A DNA stretch of 64,000 nucleotides from Flavobacterium poyangense (GTDB lineage: Bacteria; Bacteroidota; Bacteroidia; Flavobacteriales; Flavobacteriaceae): assembly GCF_011751075.1 (NCBI RefSeq), contig NZ_JAALLN010000017.1, positions 36,310-100,309 of the forward strand, written 5' to 3'. The position numbers and the translations under genes are program-made. Below are positions 34,131-43,196 of this stretch, in pieces. How positions within the stretch are numbered: position 1 is the stretch's first letter; each line of letters opens with the position of its first letter. Below the pieces are notes generated by a model. That model saw only the letters and a list, made by a program, of their open reading frames with translations. It did not search any database and was not told where the DNA came from.

Positions 34131-34826
34131 ATGAAAAATGTATTACTTCTTTTCGTTATTCTTATATCTTGTAGTGTTTTTTCGCAACAACACGATCATA
34201 AGATGCAAGATGAACCTTCAGTACATGGTATGACTCTCTTCGGAAGAGATAAAATTTATGCTTACCATTTACCAATGTTTCGGTCTCCACACAATTATCA
34301 GATTATTTTAGAATTGGTTTTTGATGAAAGGACAAAGCAGCAGTTTATAAATGACCAGTTGCGACATCCGGAACATGCTACCTATACGATTGAACCGGAG
34401 GTTTTTGTTTTGCCGGATATGATTGCAAATCCACGCATATTTAAAGCAAGTATCTACCGTGGACATTTTGAACGCGGAGGAATTAAAATTGCAGAAACGA
34501 ATACGGTAAAAATTAAGGAAGTTATTTATTTTAAAAAGTTTGATCCGAATGCAATTAAGCCAAAATCGTCAGATTTTATTTTGTTTGGAAATAAAACAGA
34601 ACAATTTGCCGTTCATAGTATTTCAAAAGCTCCTGATTTTGATCAAATTTTGCAAATAAAAACAGGAGAGAGGTTAGATACCTATAAAATTTTGAGCTTT
34701 GATGAAAATGTTAACGCGCCTGTTGGTGTTAGCGGAAACACTATTGACGTTAATTTTAACGGCAGGAAACTCAAAGTTGATTTGTTAAAGCAGCTTTATT
34801 TAGAGTTTGAGGATTTGAAAAATTGA
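34131..34826 (+). CDS. Secreted protein of unknown function
   Basis: 231 residues with signal peptide MKNVLLLFVILISCSVFSQ. The mature part begins with a His-rich stretch (QHDHKM, SVHGMTLFGRDKIYAYHLPM, then FRSPHNYQ) that could bind metal, followed by beta-rich sequence (YTIEPEVFVLPDMI, FKASIYRGHFERGG). I do not recognise the family firmly. It lies just ahead of an AraC-type regulator in the same direction (32 bases apart), so the two may be co-transcribed. Confidence 0.72.
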   Translation: MKNVLLLFVILISCSVFSQQHDHKMQDEPSVHGMTLFGRDKIYAYHLPMFRSPHNYQIILELVFDERTKQQFINDQLRHPEHATYTIEPEVFVLPDMIANPRIFKASIYRGHFERGGIKIAETNTVKIKEVIYFKKFDPNAIKPKSSDFILFGNKTEQFAVHSISKAPDFDQILQIKTGERLDTYKILSFDENVNAPVGVSGNTIDVNFNGRKLKVDLLKQLYLEFEDLKN

Positions 34827-34858
34827 TAGTGTTTATTTGCAGCAAATGCCCATAATCG

Positions 34859-35686
34859 ATGAAAATAGAAAACATACAAAAGATTTTAACTTTTTTAGAA
34901 GACAATTATCATCGACAAATCGATCCTGAAGAGTTAGAAGCAGTTTCGAATTATTCTTATCGAAACATACAGCGCATTTTTAGCGCGATACTTCTGGAAA
35001 CGATTGGTAATTTCTGCACCCGGTTAAAGCTGGAAAATGCTTATAAACAATTGGTTTACACTGATCATTCTATTACAGATATTGCTTATGATGTTGGGTA
35101 TAGCAACAATCAGTCTTTTGCTAAAGCTTTTAAAAATAAATTTCTAATTACTCCTTTGCAGGCCAGACAGAATAAGAAAGCTTTATTTGAGGAATATATT
35201 AAGGTTAAAGAAAACAAGCTCTTCTTTATTGATTTTGAATACGAGTACAAAGAGAGAATAGAAGTTTATGCTAAGACACTTATTACTAATAATTATAATA
35301 ATGTAGCAATAAACGAGCTTTGGGATACTATTACAGAAGAGAATAAAACAATCTCAGCATACAATTGTTTTGGTGTAATTGTAGATCAGCCTATCATCTC
35401 AGATAAGGAAAAATCCAGATACGAGGCCAGTGTTGATGCTTGCGTTAATGCAAAGTTATATCTTTCAAAAGCTATTTTTGGAGGTTGGTATGCCAAGTAT
35501 ATCCATCTTGGAGATTATGACAAAATTGAAGAAACCTACCGAAAGATATATTATCGATGGCTTTATGAGAGTGACTATGAGTTGGGGACTTCCTCAATTA
35601 TAGAGCATTATATTGATGATGAAAAATCTATAAACCAATTGATAACAGCGATATATGTTCCTGTAAAACGTAAGTTGTCAAAATAA
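34859..35686 (+). CDS. AraC-family regulator with GyrI-like effector domain
   Basis: Residues 1-105 form the AraC double helix-turn-helix, here N-terminal (SNYSYRNIQRIFSAIL, then ITDIAYDVGYSNNQSFAKAF and FLITPLQARQN). Residues 120-275 match the GyrI-like ligand domain (FGGWYAKYIHLGDYDKIEET, YRKIYYRWLYESDYELGTSS, ITAIYVPVKR). Such proteins sense small, often cationic or aromatic, molecules. Being placed directly before the exported deiminase suggests it may control that gene; this is inference. Confidence 0.88.
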   Translation: MKIENIQKILTFLEDNYHRQIDPEELEAVSNYSYRNIQRIFSAILLETIGNFCTRLKLENAYKQLVYTDHSITDIAYDVGYSNNQSFAKAFKNKFLITPLQARQNKKALFEEYIKVKENKLFFIDFEYEYKERIEVYAKTLITNNYNNVAINELWDTITEENKTISAYNCFGVIVDQPIISDKEKSRYEASVDACVNAKLYLSKAIFGGWYAKYIHLGDYDKIEETYRKIYYRWLYESDYELGTSSIIEHYIDDEKSINQLITAIYVPVKRKLSK

Positions 35687-35742
35687 GACAATCCTGGTAC
35701 TCAGACATGTTTTAGTTTTGCGTATCTAAAAAAGTATATATC

Positions 35743-36903
35743 ATGATCAAATTTCAAATTTTAATTTTAATCACCTCGATTGCTGCACCAGTTTTAAATT
35801 CTTGTGCTGGCGAAGAAAGTGTGGCAGAGGCAATAGCTAAACCGGATCCCTCACAAATAATGTACAAAATGCCGGACGAATCAGAACCGCATGAAGGTAC
35901 CTGGTTGCAATGGCCACACCAATACCAACATGGTATGACATACAGAAACGATCTGGATGAAACCTGGGTAGCCATGACAAATGCATTGCAAGAAACAGAA
36001 AAGGTGCATATAGTAGCTTATGACGCTACAGAAAAAAACAGAATTACTAATTTGCTGAATAAGGCAGGTGTTTCATTAGTCAATGTGGATTTCAAAATTC
36101 ACCGTACAGATGATGTTTGGGTGAGAGATAACGGACCAATATATGTGAGAGACGCCAAAGGAAATCTATTGATCGAAGATTGGGGATTTAACGGTTGGGG
36201 TGGTAAATACGATTCTGCTAATTGTGATGCAATACCTAGTGCTATTGGAGCTGCTACAGGAGTGACTGTTTTGAATTTAAATTCAATCATGACAAACGAA
36301 GGCGGTTCAGTAGAATTAGACGGGCATGGTGTGCTGATGGCTACTAAAAGTGCTATACTTAGTCAAAAATCCAGTAACTACTCTGTTAGAAATAAAGGAA
36401 TGAGTCAGGCACAAGCCGAGTCGAATTTTACAAAGTATCTTGGCGCTACAAAGTTTATCTGGCTTGAAGGTGGTTTTAGTGAAGACGACGTGACCGATAT
36501 GCACATAGACGGTATAGCAAAATTTGCAGCAGGCAACAAACTGATCACAATGAGTGATTCTGATTTGGCAGAGTGGGGTGTTAAAGATTCGGATATTGAT
36601 ATTTTAAATGAAGCTTCGAATGCTAAAAATGAGGTGTATACTAAAGTTATTTTGCCATTGACACAACGTAATGTAATAACAAAAACTGGTAAAGCTTTAG
36701 GTTACAAAGGATGTTATATTAATTTTTATGTAGCAAACGGTAAGGTTTTGGTACCTAATTATAATGATCCAAACGATAGTGTGGCAAATAAAATCATTGC
36801 AGGTCTATATCCGGGAAGAAAAGTGATCGGGATTGATGTAAGAAACTTATACGCAAACGGCGGAATGGTACATTGTGTGACGCAACAGCAACCTAAGAAA
36901 TAA
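35743..36903 (+). CDS. Exported agmatine deiminase-like (PAD-family) lipoprotein
   Basis: A second pentein enzyme of this window, related to bacterial peptidyl-arginine/agmatine deiminases. The N-terminus MIKFQILILITSIAAPVLNS ends at a Cys suited for lipidation. Catalytic residues are kept: DVWVRDNGPIYVRD, TDMHIDGIAKFA and Cys in GGMVHCVTQQQPKK; YPGRKVIGIDVRN is also typical. Unlike aguA it should sit in the envelope, so the target may be extracellular agmatine, free arginine derivatives or peptide arginine. Length 386 residues. Confidence 0.85.
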   Translation: MIKFQILILITSIAAPVLNSCAGEESVAEAIAKPDPSQIMYKMPDESEPHEGTWLQWPHQYQHGMTYRNDLDETWVAMTNALQETEKVHIVAYDATEKNRITNLLNKAGVSLVNVDFKIHRTDDVWVRDNGPIYVRDAKGNLLIEDWGFNGWGGKYDSANCDAIPSAIGAATGVTVLNLNSIMTNEGGSVELDGHGVLMATKSAILSQKSSNYSVRNKGMSQAQAESNFTKYLGATKFIWLEGGFSEDDVTDMHIDGIAKFAAGNKLITMSDSDLAEWGVKDSDIDILNEASNAKNEVYTKVILPLTQRNVITKTGKALGYKGCYINFYVANGKVLVPNYNDPNDSVANKIIAGLYPGRKVIGIDVRNLYANGGMVHCVTQQQPKK

Positions 36904-36986
36904 AAGCAATTAGTTAAAAAAAAGAAAAACTTTGCGCTTTAGCGACTTCGCGTGATAGTTTAAATATAAAGACGGAAAGTCTTTTG

Positions 36987-37061
36987 CACGCAGATTTAGC
37001 CGATATTTTTGTTTTGTTATTTCGATAAAAATAATCTAAATAAATCCGCTTAATCTGCGTG
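36987..37061. repeat. REP-like element with 10-bp terminal inverted repeats
   Basis: CACGCAGATT (36987-36996) pairs with AATCTGCGTG (37052-37061); between them lie a short inverted word and AATCCGC, similar to the words in the REP pair around the GxxExxY gene. Upstream, AAAAACTTTGCGC resembles the CTTTGCG family. No gene lies in 36904-37177. Confidence 0.6.
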
Positions 37062-37116
37062 AAAAAGATTTTTTTGCGTTTAAGCTTTTAACCATAAAGG
37101 AGCTCAAAAATAAAAA

Positions 37117-37150
37117 AAAACTTGTTAGTTTTAAGCTAACAAGTTTTTTT
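37117..37150. terminator. Bidirectional terminator before fahA 3' end
   Basis: Stem CTTGTTAG/CTAACAAG (37121-37128 with 37136-37143) extended by A-run/T-run pairs on both sides, between converging genes. Confidence 0.82.
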
Positions 37151-37177
37151 ATATTATTCATGTAATTCATCTGCTCT

Positions 37178-38461
37178 TCATTGTCTCACAAAAGGAGGCA
37201 ATAATTGGCTGGCTACTTCGCCAAAACCAATACGAACTTCATTAGTTTCGCAGAAACCTCTGATGATTACCGTATCATTATCTTCGATAAATTTACGTAC
37301 GCTTCCGTCGTTTAATTTTAATGGATTTTTTCCTCCCCAGGTAAGTTCTAACATCGAACCAAAGCTGTCCGGTGTTGGTCCTGAAATAGTTCCTGAGCCC
37401 ATCATATCACCAGAATTAACACGACATCCGTTTGAGGTATGGTGTGCTAATTGCTGACACATAGACCAGTATAAATATTTAAAATTAGACTTAGAAACGA
37501 CAGTTTCTTCCTGATTTAAAGGTTGAATGGAAACTTCTAAATGAATATCAAAAGCTCTTTTTCCTTTAGTCTGTAAATAAGGAAGCGGAGCCGGATCTTG
37601 CTTAGGCCCTTTTGTTCTAAAAGGCTCTAAAGCATCCATGGTTACGATCCAAGGCGAGATAGAAGTCGCAAAGTTTTTTGCTAAGAAAGGTCCAAGTGGT
37701 ACATATTCCCATTTCTGAATATCACGAGCACTCCAGTCGTTTAGCAAAACCATTCCGAAAATATAATCTTCAGCTTCGTATGTTGGGATGTTTTCTCCCA
37801 TTATGTTTACGTCTGTAGTAATAAAAGCAGTTTCTAATTCAAAATCTACTAATCGGGAAGCGCCAAAAACAGGTGTTTTTTCTCCATTAGGCAATGTTTG
37901 CCCCATTGGTCTGTGTACCGGGATTCCGGACGGAACAATTGTAGAGCTTCTTCCATGATAGCCAACCGGAATGTGTAACCAGTTTGGTAATAAAGCATTT
38001 TCGGGATCGCGGAACATTTTACCTACGTTTGTAGCATGTTCTTTACTGGAATAAAAATCAGTATAATCGCCTATTAAAACCGGTAATTGCATTTCGACAT
38101 CATCGATCTTGAAAATAACGACATCACGGTCTTTTGTTGAATCTCTAAGTTGTGGGTTGGTGGCATCAAAAATATCTGCGATGCGATTGCGGACCAAGCG
38201 CCATGTTTTTTTTCCGTCAGAAATAAAATCATTAAGCGTGTCCTGCATAAACATATCATCGGTTAAATCTATTCCGGCGAAATAGTTTAATTGTTGTAAA
38301 GCCCCTAGATCTATAGCGTAATCGCCAATTCTGGTTCCTACTGTAACGACATTTTCTTTGGTAAGAAATACACCGAAAGGAATATTCTGAATAGGGAAGT
38401 CGCTATTTTCAGGCACTTCTAACCATGATTTTCTTTTGGTATCGTTGGCGGTTATCGGCAT
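37178..38461 (-). CDS. fahA: Fumarylacetoacetase
   Basis: Last enzyme of tyrosine/homogentisate breakdown, cutting fumarylacetoacetate to fumarate and acetoacetate. The long N-terminal domain is present, then the catalytic domain with SSKEHATNVGKMFR, HIPVGYHGRSSTIVPSG, DFELETAFI, LNDWSARDIQKWEYVPLGPF and NSGDMMGSGTISGPT. At 427 residues it is eukaryote-like full length. The other tyrosine catabolic genes are not in this window. Divergent from glyA. Confidence 0.96.
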   Translation of the reverse strand: MPITANDTKRKSWLEVPENSDFPIQNIPFGVFLTKENVVTVGTRIGDYAIDLGALQQLNYFAGIDLTDDMFMQDTLNDFISDGKKTWRLVRNRIADIFDATNPQLRDSTKDRDVVIFKIDDVEMQLPVLIGDYTDFYSSKEHATNVGKMFRDPENALLPNWLHIPVGYHGRSSTIVPSGIPVHRPMGQTLPNGEKTPVFGASRLVDFELETAFITTDVNIMGENIPTYEAEDYIFGMVLLNDWSARDIQKWEYVPLGPFLAKNFATSISPWIVTMDALEPFRTKGPKQDPAPLPYLQTKGKRAFDIHLEVSIQPLNQEETVVSKSNFKYLYWSMCQQLAHHTSNGCRVNSGDMMGSGTISGPTPDSFGSMLELTWGGKNPLKLNDGSVRKFIEDNDTVIIRGFCETNEVRIGFGEVASQLLPPFVRQ

Positions 38462-38495
38462 GTGAATGTTAATTATTTGTTGAAAAATTACTTGT

Positions 38496-38544
38496 CAAAT
38501 ATATCATAATCTAACTGTATGGCAAACGTTTTTTTGTATTTTTG
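38496..38544. promoter_or_regulatory. Divergent fahA/glyA promoters
   Basis: Minus strand: TTG at 38525-38523, 19-bp spacer, TATATTTG at 38503-38496 for fahA. Plus strand: TATTTTTG at 38537-38544 for glyA, with no clear TTG. The two promoter regions lie back to back, so their use may be linked. Confidence 0.55.
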
Positions 38545-38569
38545 CATCAAATTAACGAAAATCAAAAAA

Positions 38570-39844
38570 ATGCAACGCGACGAACAAATTTTTAACCTTA
38601 TACTAGAGGAACAGGACAGACAAATTCACGGATTAGAACTTATCGCTTCAGAGAATTTTGTAAGTGATGAAGTAATTGAAGCAGCAGGGTCTGTTTTAAC
38701 TAATAAATATGCCGAGGGGTACCCAGGCAAAAGATACTACGGAGGATGCGAAGTAGTTGACGTAATCGAGCAAATTGCTATTGACAGAGCCAAAGAATTA
38801 TTTGGTGCTGAATATGCAAACGTACAACCTCACTCAGGTTCTCAGGCAAATACAGCAGTTTACCATGCATGTTTGAATCCTGGTGACACGATTTTAGGTT
38901 TCGATTTGTCTCATGGAGGTCACTTGACTCATGGTTCACCGGTAAACTTTTCAGGACGTTTATACCGTCCGGTTTTTTATGGTGTAGACGCTGAAACTGG
39001 CCGTTTAGACTACGATAAAATTCAGGAAATTGCAACTAAGGAGCAACCAAAATTAATCATTGCAGGAGCTTCGGCTTATTCTCGTGATATGGATTTTGCA
39101 CGTTTCAGACAAATTGCGGATAGCGTAGGAGCAATCTTATTTGCTGATATTTCTCACCCTGCAGGTCTTATTGCAAAAGGATTATTAAACGATCCAATTC
39201 CACATTGTCATATTGTTTCTACCACAACTCATAAAACATTACGCGGACCTCGTGGAGGTTTGATTTTGATGGGGAAAGATTTTGAAAACCCACAAGGTTT
39301 AAAAACACCAAAAGGAGAAATCAGAATGATGTCTGCTTTATTAGATTTAGCAGTTTTCCCTGGAAATCAAGGAGGACCGTTAATGCATATTATTGCGGCT
39401 AAAGCAGTTGCTTTTGGAGAAGCTTTAAAAGATGAATTCTTTACTTACGCTATGCAATTGCAAAAAAATGCAAATGCTATGGCTGACGCTTTTGTAAAAA
39501 GAGGATACAACATTATTTCTGGCGGAACTGATAACCACATGATGTTAATTGACTTAAGAAACAAAGGTATTTCAGGAAAAGAAGCTGAAAATGCATTAGT
39601 AAAAGCAGAAATTACAGTAAATAAAAACATGGTTCCTTTTGATGACAAATCACCATTTGTAACGTCAGGAATTCGTGTTGGAACAGCTGCAATCACAACT
39701 CGTGGTTTAGTTGAAGAAGATATGGAAACTATTGTGGCTTTAATCGATAGAGTACTTGTTGATCATACTAATGAAGCAGTAATCGAGGAGGTTGCAAATG
39801 AAGTAAATGAAATGATGAGCGAAAGACCAATTTTCGTTTACTAA
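38570..39844 (+). CDS. glyA: Serine hydroxymethyltransferase
   Basis: PLP enzyme moving a one-carbon unit between serine and tetrahydrofolate. Start at 38570 (MQRDEQIFNLILEEQDRQ) because the upstream start overlaps the -7 box and adds unlike residues. Canonical parts: ELIASENFVSDEV, TNKYAEGYPGKRYYGGCE, DISHPAGLIAKG and the PLP lysine in STTTHKTLRGPRGGLI. 424 residues, normal. Confidence 0.97.
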   Translation: MQRDEQIFNLILEEQDRQIHGLELIASENFVSDEVIEAAGSVLTNKYAEGYPGKRYYGGCEVVDVIEQIAIDRAKELFGAEYANVQPHSGSQANTAVYHACLNPGDTILGFDLSHGGHLTHGSPVNFSGRLYRPVFYGVDAETGRLDYDKIQEIATKEQPKLIIAGASAYSRDMDFARFRQIADSVGAILFADISHPAGLIAKGLLNDPIPHCHIVSTTTHKTLRGPRGGLILMGKDFENPQGLKTPKGEIRMMSALLDLAVFPGNQGGPLMHIIAAKAVAFGEALKDEFFTYAMQLQKNANAMADAFVKRGYNIISGGTDNHMMLIDLRNKGISGKEAENALVKAEITVNKNMVPFDDKSPFVTSGIRVGTAAITTRGLVEEDMETIVALIDRVLVDHTNEAVIEEVANEVNEMMSERPIFVY

Positions 39845-39986
39845 GAAAAACATTTCAAGTTTAAAGTTTCAAGTTTAAAGTTTTGTGTTGATTTAAAACA
39901 GCACAAAGCTTTAAACTTTTTTTAGTTTTTACTAAAAAGAAACTCGAAACATGAAACAAAAGAAAACCTGAAACAAAAATAGAGAC

Positions 39987-40580
39987 ATGGGTGTATTAAG
40001 ATTACAACTGCCAACTGACCCAAGATGGGTTAATATTGTAGAGAAAAATATCGAGGAAATTCTGACCGATCATGCCTGGTGTGAACAAAAAGCTGCTACA
40101 AACGCGATAACGATTATAACAAATAATTCAGAACATCAGGATTTGGTACAAGATTTATTGGCTTTGGCTAAAGAAGAGATTGATCACTTCGAGCAGGTGC
40201 ATAATATCATCATCAAAAGAGGATTAAAACTAGGACGTGAGCGCAAAGACGAATATGTAAATGAATTGTATTTGTATATGAAGAAAAGCGGTGACGGAAG
40301 CAGAGTTTCCGGTCTGGTAGAGCGATTGTTGTTTTCTGCAATGATTGAAGCCAGAAGCTGTGAACGCTTTAAAGTTTTATCTGAAAATATTCAAGACGAA
40401 GAACTGGCTGTTTTTTACAGAGAACTGATGGAAAGCGAAGCAGGACATTACACTACATTTATCACCTATGCCCGAAAATATGGTGTTGGAATCGATGTTG
40501 AAAAACGTTGGAGAGAATGGCTGGCCTACGAAGAATCGATTATTTCGAATTACGGAAAAGGAGAGACGATTCATGGGTAG
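39987..40580 (+). CDS. miaE: tRNA-(ms2io6A)-hydroxylase
   Basis: Di-iron enzyme hydroxylating the isopentenyl side chain of ms2i6A37 in tRNA. The four-helix ferritin-like bundle shows iron ligands in AWCEQKAATNAI, ALAKEEIDHFEQVH, MIEARSCERFKVL and LMESEAGHYTTFI. The 197-residue size fits MiaE. Preceded by heptad repeats (39853-39883) and followed by another large heptad array. Confidence 0.92.
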   Translation: MGVLRLQLPTDPRWVNIVEKNIEEILTDHAWCEQKAATNAITIITNNSEHQDLVQDLLALAKEEIDHFEQVHNIIIKRGLKLGRERKDEYVNELYLYMKKSGDGSRVSGLVERLLFSAMIEARSCERFKVLSENIQDEELAVFYRELMESEAGHYTTFITYARKYGVGIDVEKRWREWLAYEESIISNYGKGETIHG

Positions 40581-40585
40581 TTCTT

Positions 40586-40706
40586 TTGTGAGATGTGAGT
40601 TATGAGTTATGAGTTATGAGTTATGAGTTATGGGATGTGGGATGTGAGATGTGAGATGTGAGATGTGAAATCTACAATCTAAAATCCACAATCTACAATC
40701 TAAAAT
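40586..40706. repeat. Compound heptad microsatellite between miaE and guaC
   Basis: Three types of 7-bp units follow one another: GAGTTAT (about 40597-40632), GATGTGA/GATGTGG (about 40633-40668), then AATCTAC/AATCTAA/AATCCAC (about 40669-40706). The changing unit with unchanging 7-bp period is striking. Confidence 0.85.
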
Positions 40707-40710
40707 TCCT

Positions 40711-40718
40711 TACATTTG
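40711..40718 (+). promoter_or_regulatory. -7 box of guaC
   Basis: TACATTTG, 22 bases upstream of the guaC ATG, directly after the heptad array. The array thus lies where the -33 region should be. Confidence 0.5.
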
Positions 40719-40740
40719 AGTGTAACAGAAATTTGCAACC

Positions 40741-41781
40741 ATGAGAATAGAAACAGATTTGAAGTTGGGGTTTAAAGATGTGATGATCAGGCCCAAGAGA
40801 TCAACGTTAAAAAGCAGATCCGAAGTCTCTTTAGAGCGAAATTTTAAATTTTTGCATAGCAGCAGTACTTGGACGGGAATTCCGATTATGGCTGCTAATA
40901 TGGATACTGTGGGAACTTTTGAAATGGCTGAAGTTTTGGCTAAAGAGAAAATATTCACGGCGATTCATAAACATTACTCTCTTGAGGAATGGAATAGTTT
41001 TCTGGAGAAAGTTAGTCCCGATTTTTACAATTACATTGCGGTAAGTACAGGAACCGGAAAAGAAGATTCTTTAAAAATTAAGGAAATTATAACTGCAAAT
41101 CCATTGCTGCGCTTTATTTGTATTGATGTTGCTAATGGGTATTCGGAGCATTTTGTTCAGTTTTTAAAACAAATCCGTAGCGAATATCCGGACAAAGTGG
41201 TTATAGCAGGTAATGTCGTGACGGGGGAGATGGTAGAAGAATTATTATTGGCCGGAGCAGACATTGTTAAAGTAGGAATCGGTGCAGGATCCGTTTGTAC
41301 CACCCGTGTAAAAACAGGAGTCGGATATCCGCAGCTTTCGGCTATTATAGAATGTGCCGATGCTGCCCATGGTTTGGGCGGACACATCATTAGTGATGGT
41401 GGATGCAAAATACCGGGTGATGTTGCTAAAGCTTTTGGAGCAGGTTCAGATTTTGTAATGTTGGGAGGTATGCTTGCCGGACATACGGAAAGTGGTGGAG
41501 AACTTGTAGAAATTAATGGTAAGGAATTCAGGCAATTTTACGGTATGAGTTCTAAAACGGCGATGGACAAATACGTAGGTGGTGTTGCTGAATACAGAGC
41601 AAGTGAAGGGAAAACAGTTCAGGTTCCTTTTAGGGGGAAAGTTATAAATACAATTTTGGATATCTTAGGAGGGCTAAGGAGTACTTGTACTTACGTTGGC
41701 GCTTCAAGATTAAAAGAGCTTACCAAACGAACTACTTTTATTAGAGTAAGCGAACAGGAAAATCAAATTTTTACGAATTAA
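40741..41781 (+). CDS. guaC: GMP reductase
   Basis: Converts GMP to IMP with NADPH, salvaging purines. The IMPDH/GMPR barrel shows the start LKLGFKDVMIRPKRSTLKSR, then PIMAANMDTVGTFEMA, CIDVANGYSEHFV, the catalytic Cys in GIGAGSVCTTRVKTGVGYPQ and FYGMSSKTAMDKYVGG. It has no CBS pair, and RVKTGVG is GMPR-type rather than IMPDH-type. 346 residues. Confidence 0.94.
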   Translation: MRIETDLKLGFKDVMIRPKRSTLKSRSEVSLERNFKFLHSSSTWTGIPIMAANMDTVGTFEMAEVLAKEKIFTAIHKHYSLEEWNSFLEKVSPDFYNYIAVSTGTGKEDSLKIKEIITANPLLRFICIDVANGYSEHFVQFLKQIRSEYPDKVVIAGNVVTGEMVEELLLAGADIVKVGIGAGSVCTTRVKTGVGYPQLSAIIECADAAHGLGGHIISDGGCKIPGDVAKAFGAGSDFVMLGGMLAGHTESGGELVEINGKEFRQFYGMSSKTAMDKYVGGVAEYRASEGKTVQVPFRGKVINTILDILGGLRSTCTYVGASRLKELTKRTTFIRVSEQENQIFTN

Positions 41782-41801
41782 TTAAAAACATTAAACTTAG
41801 T

Positions 41802-42299
41802 ATGATTACAATTTCAGAAGCGGACAGAAATGATATTAAAATAATTCAGGATATAACCTATAAAACATGGCCTATAACCTATGGGGAAATTTTGTCTGAA
41901 GAGCAATTAAACTATATGTTGGATTTATTTTATTCAGATGAAGCTTTAATCGCTCAGTTGGATAAAAGAGAGCAGTTGTTTTATTTGATTTCTGATGAGA
42001 ATTCAGTTTTAGGATTTATAGGAATTGAACACAATTATAAAAAAGAAGCGATTACAAAAATTCATAAAATATATCTTTTGCCGGAAACACAAGGTAAAGG
42101 AATTGGAAAATCAGTAATCGAAAGTATTGGAAAATTAGCAGTAGAGAATAATTCCAGCTCGCTGTTTTTAAATGTAAACCGATTTAATAAAGCGTTGCAT
42201 TTTTACGAGAAAACAGGTTTCAAAATCATTGATGAAGTTGATATAGAAATCGGAAATGATTATTTGATGGAGGATTATGTGATGGAAAAACGATTGTAA
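41802..42299 (+). CDS. GNAT family N-acetyltransferase
   Basis: 165 residues, 20 bases after guaC in the same direction. It has the acetyl-CoA loop KIYLLPETQGKGIGKSVIES and the usual last strand NRFNKALHFYEKTGFKIIDE. Substrate unknown. Its placement behind guaC may be chance. Confidence 0.87.
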   Translation: MITISEADRNDIKIIQDITYKTWPITYGEILSEEQLNYMLDLFYSDEALIAQLDKREQLFYLISDENSVLGFIGIEHNYKKEAITKIHKIYLLPETQGKGIGKSVIESIGKLAVENNSSSLFLNVNRFNKALHFYEKTGFKIIDEVDIEIGNDYLMEDYVMEKRL

Positions 42300-42374
42300 A
42301 TTGAAATCAAAGATAGGTAAGATGATCTTTTAATTGTTGAATTAGTTCTTTAACTTTCTGTCAAAGTGCTAATA

Positions 42375-42896
42375 ATGACAGATATATTTTTAGGAATAGT
42401 AATAAGTGTATTTACGGGCTTAATTTCATCTTACTTGTTTTTAATATATTTTTTAAAAAGGAAAAGGGTGAAGATTGAAATATCACCGCATGTAAGTAAG
42501 GTGGTATTTGAGGGAGAAGTGAACTATTTTTTCAAATTTGTAAATAAAACGAACTCAGAGATATTTGATATTAGAATTGAACCGACGTTTTATAAACAAG
42601 TAGGTGGTGTTGGTGGCATGAACATTCAGGGAAAAGATATTGCTTTAAAAGATAATTTTATCTCTTATATTCCCTGTAAAAGAAATTCTGACACCAATAG
42701 TTTACACGCCATGAGAGTTAGAACCAGTGAAGATATAGAATCGAACTGGAGTGATACGTCTTCTTACATAAGACTTACTGTAATTGCTAAACACTCATTA
42801 TCCGGTTTTACGAATATTTTTGTTATGGATTTTTATTCTAAAGATGTTATAACAACTAAAAAATTTAAATCAGGGGATGATTTGGGAGTAGCTTAA
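42375..42896 (+). CDS. Small protein with one N-terminal membrane helix, unknown
   Basis: About 173 residues from the ATG at 42375 (a GTG three codons earlier is also possible). One hydrophobic helix (TDIFLGIVISVFTGLISSYL, continuing FLIYF) is followed by a basic stretch KRKRVKIEI and a beta-rich soluble domain (VSKVVFEGEVNYFFKFVNKT, YIRLTVIAKHSLSGFTNIFV). The layout suggests a membrane-anchored cytoplasmic domain. I do not recognise the family. Confidence 0.68.
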   Translation: MTDIFLGIVISVFTGLISSYLFLIYFLKRKRVKIEISPHVSKVVFEGEVNYFFKFVNKTNSEIFDIRIEPTFYKQVGGVGGMNIQGKDIALKDNFISYIPCKRNSDTNSLHAMRVRTSEDIESNWSDTSSYIRLTVIAKHSLSGFTNIFVMDFYSKDVITTKKFKSGDDLGVA

Positions 42897-43034
42897 TAAT
42901 TAACAGTAATAATTAACACTAATAGTTTGTCTGTTAGGTAATTATTGAGTAAAATTGTATAATCAATTAACTTAAAAATTGTACGCCATGAAAACAGATG
43001 TTATTGTAGGGTAATCCTAAAGAAAATATAGTAT

Positions 43035-43064
43035 TCAGCCAGTAGTTTATGCTGGCTTTTTTTA
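43035..43064 (+). terminator. Terminator with an eight-codon relic upstream
   Basis: Stem AGCCAG/CTGGCT (43037-43042 with 43052-43057) and a T-run. The only frame before it is an eight-codon ATG stub (42988-43014), possibly the leftover of a deleted gene. Together with the hairpin at 43112-43172 this is all that the 300-base gap contains. Confidence 0.7.
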
Positions 43065-43111
43065 TGCTGTTAACTCAAGTTAAGTGCTTAAACAATGAGG
43101 CTTTGTATTTG

Positions 43112-43172
43112 TTTAACCGCAAGGTTCGCAAAGTTTTATTATTTTTTAATCTTTGCGAACCTTGCGGTTAAA
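43112..43172. repeat. Perfect 22-bp inverted repeat (CTTTGCGAACC family)
   Basis: The arms 43112-43133 and 43151-43172 are exact reverse complements; the right arm begins CTTTGCGAACCTTGCGG. Spacer 17 nt, AT-only. Related single arms lie at 16054-16121 and near 36930. It lies between two genes that converge, so it may also aid termination. Confidence 0.85.
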
Positions 43173-43196
43173 ATAAGTTGTATAAAAAGAAAGGTC

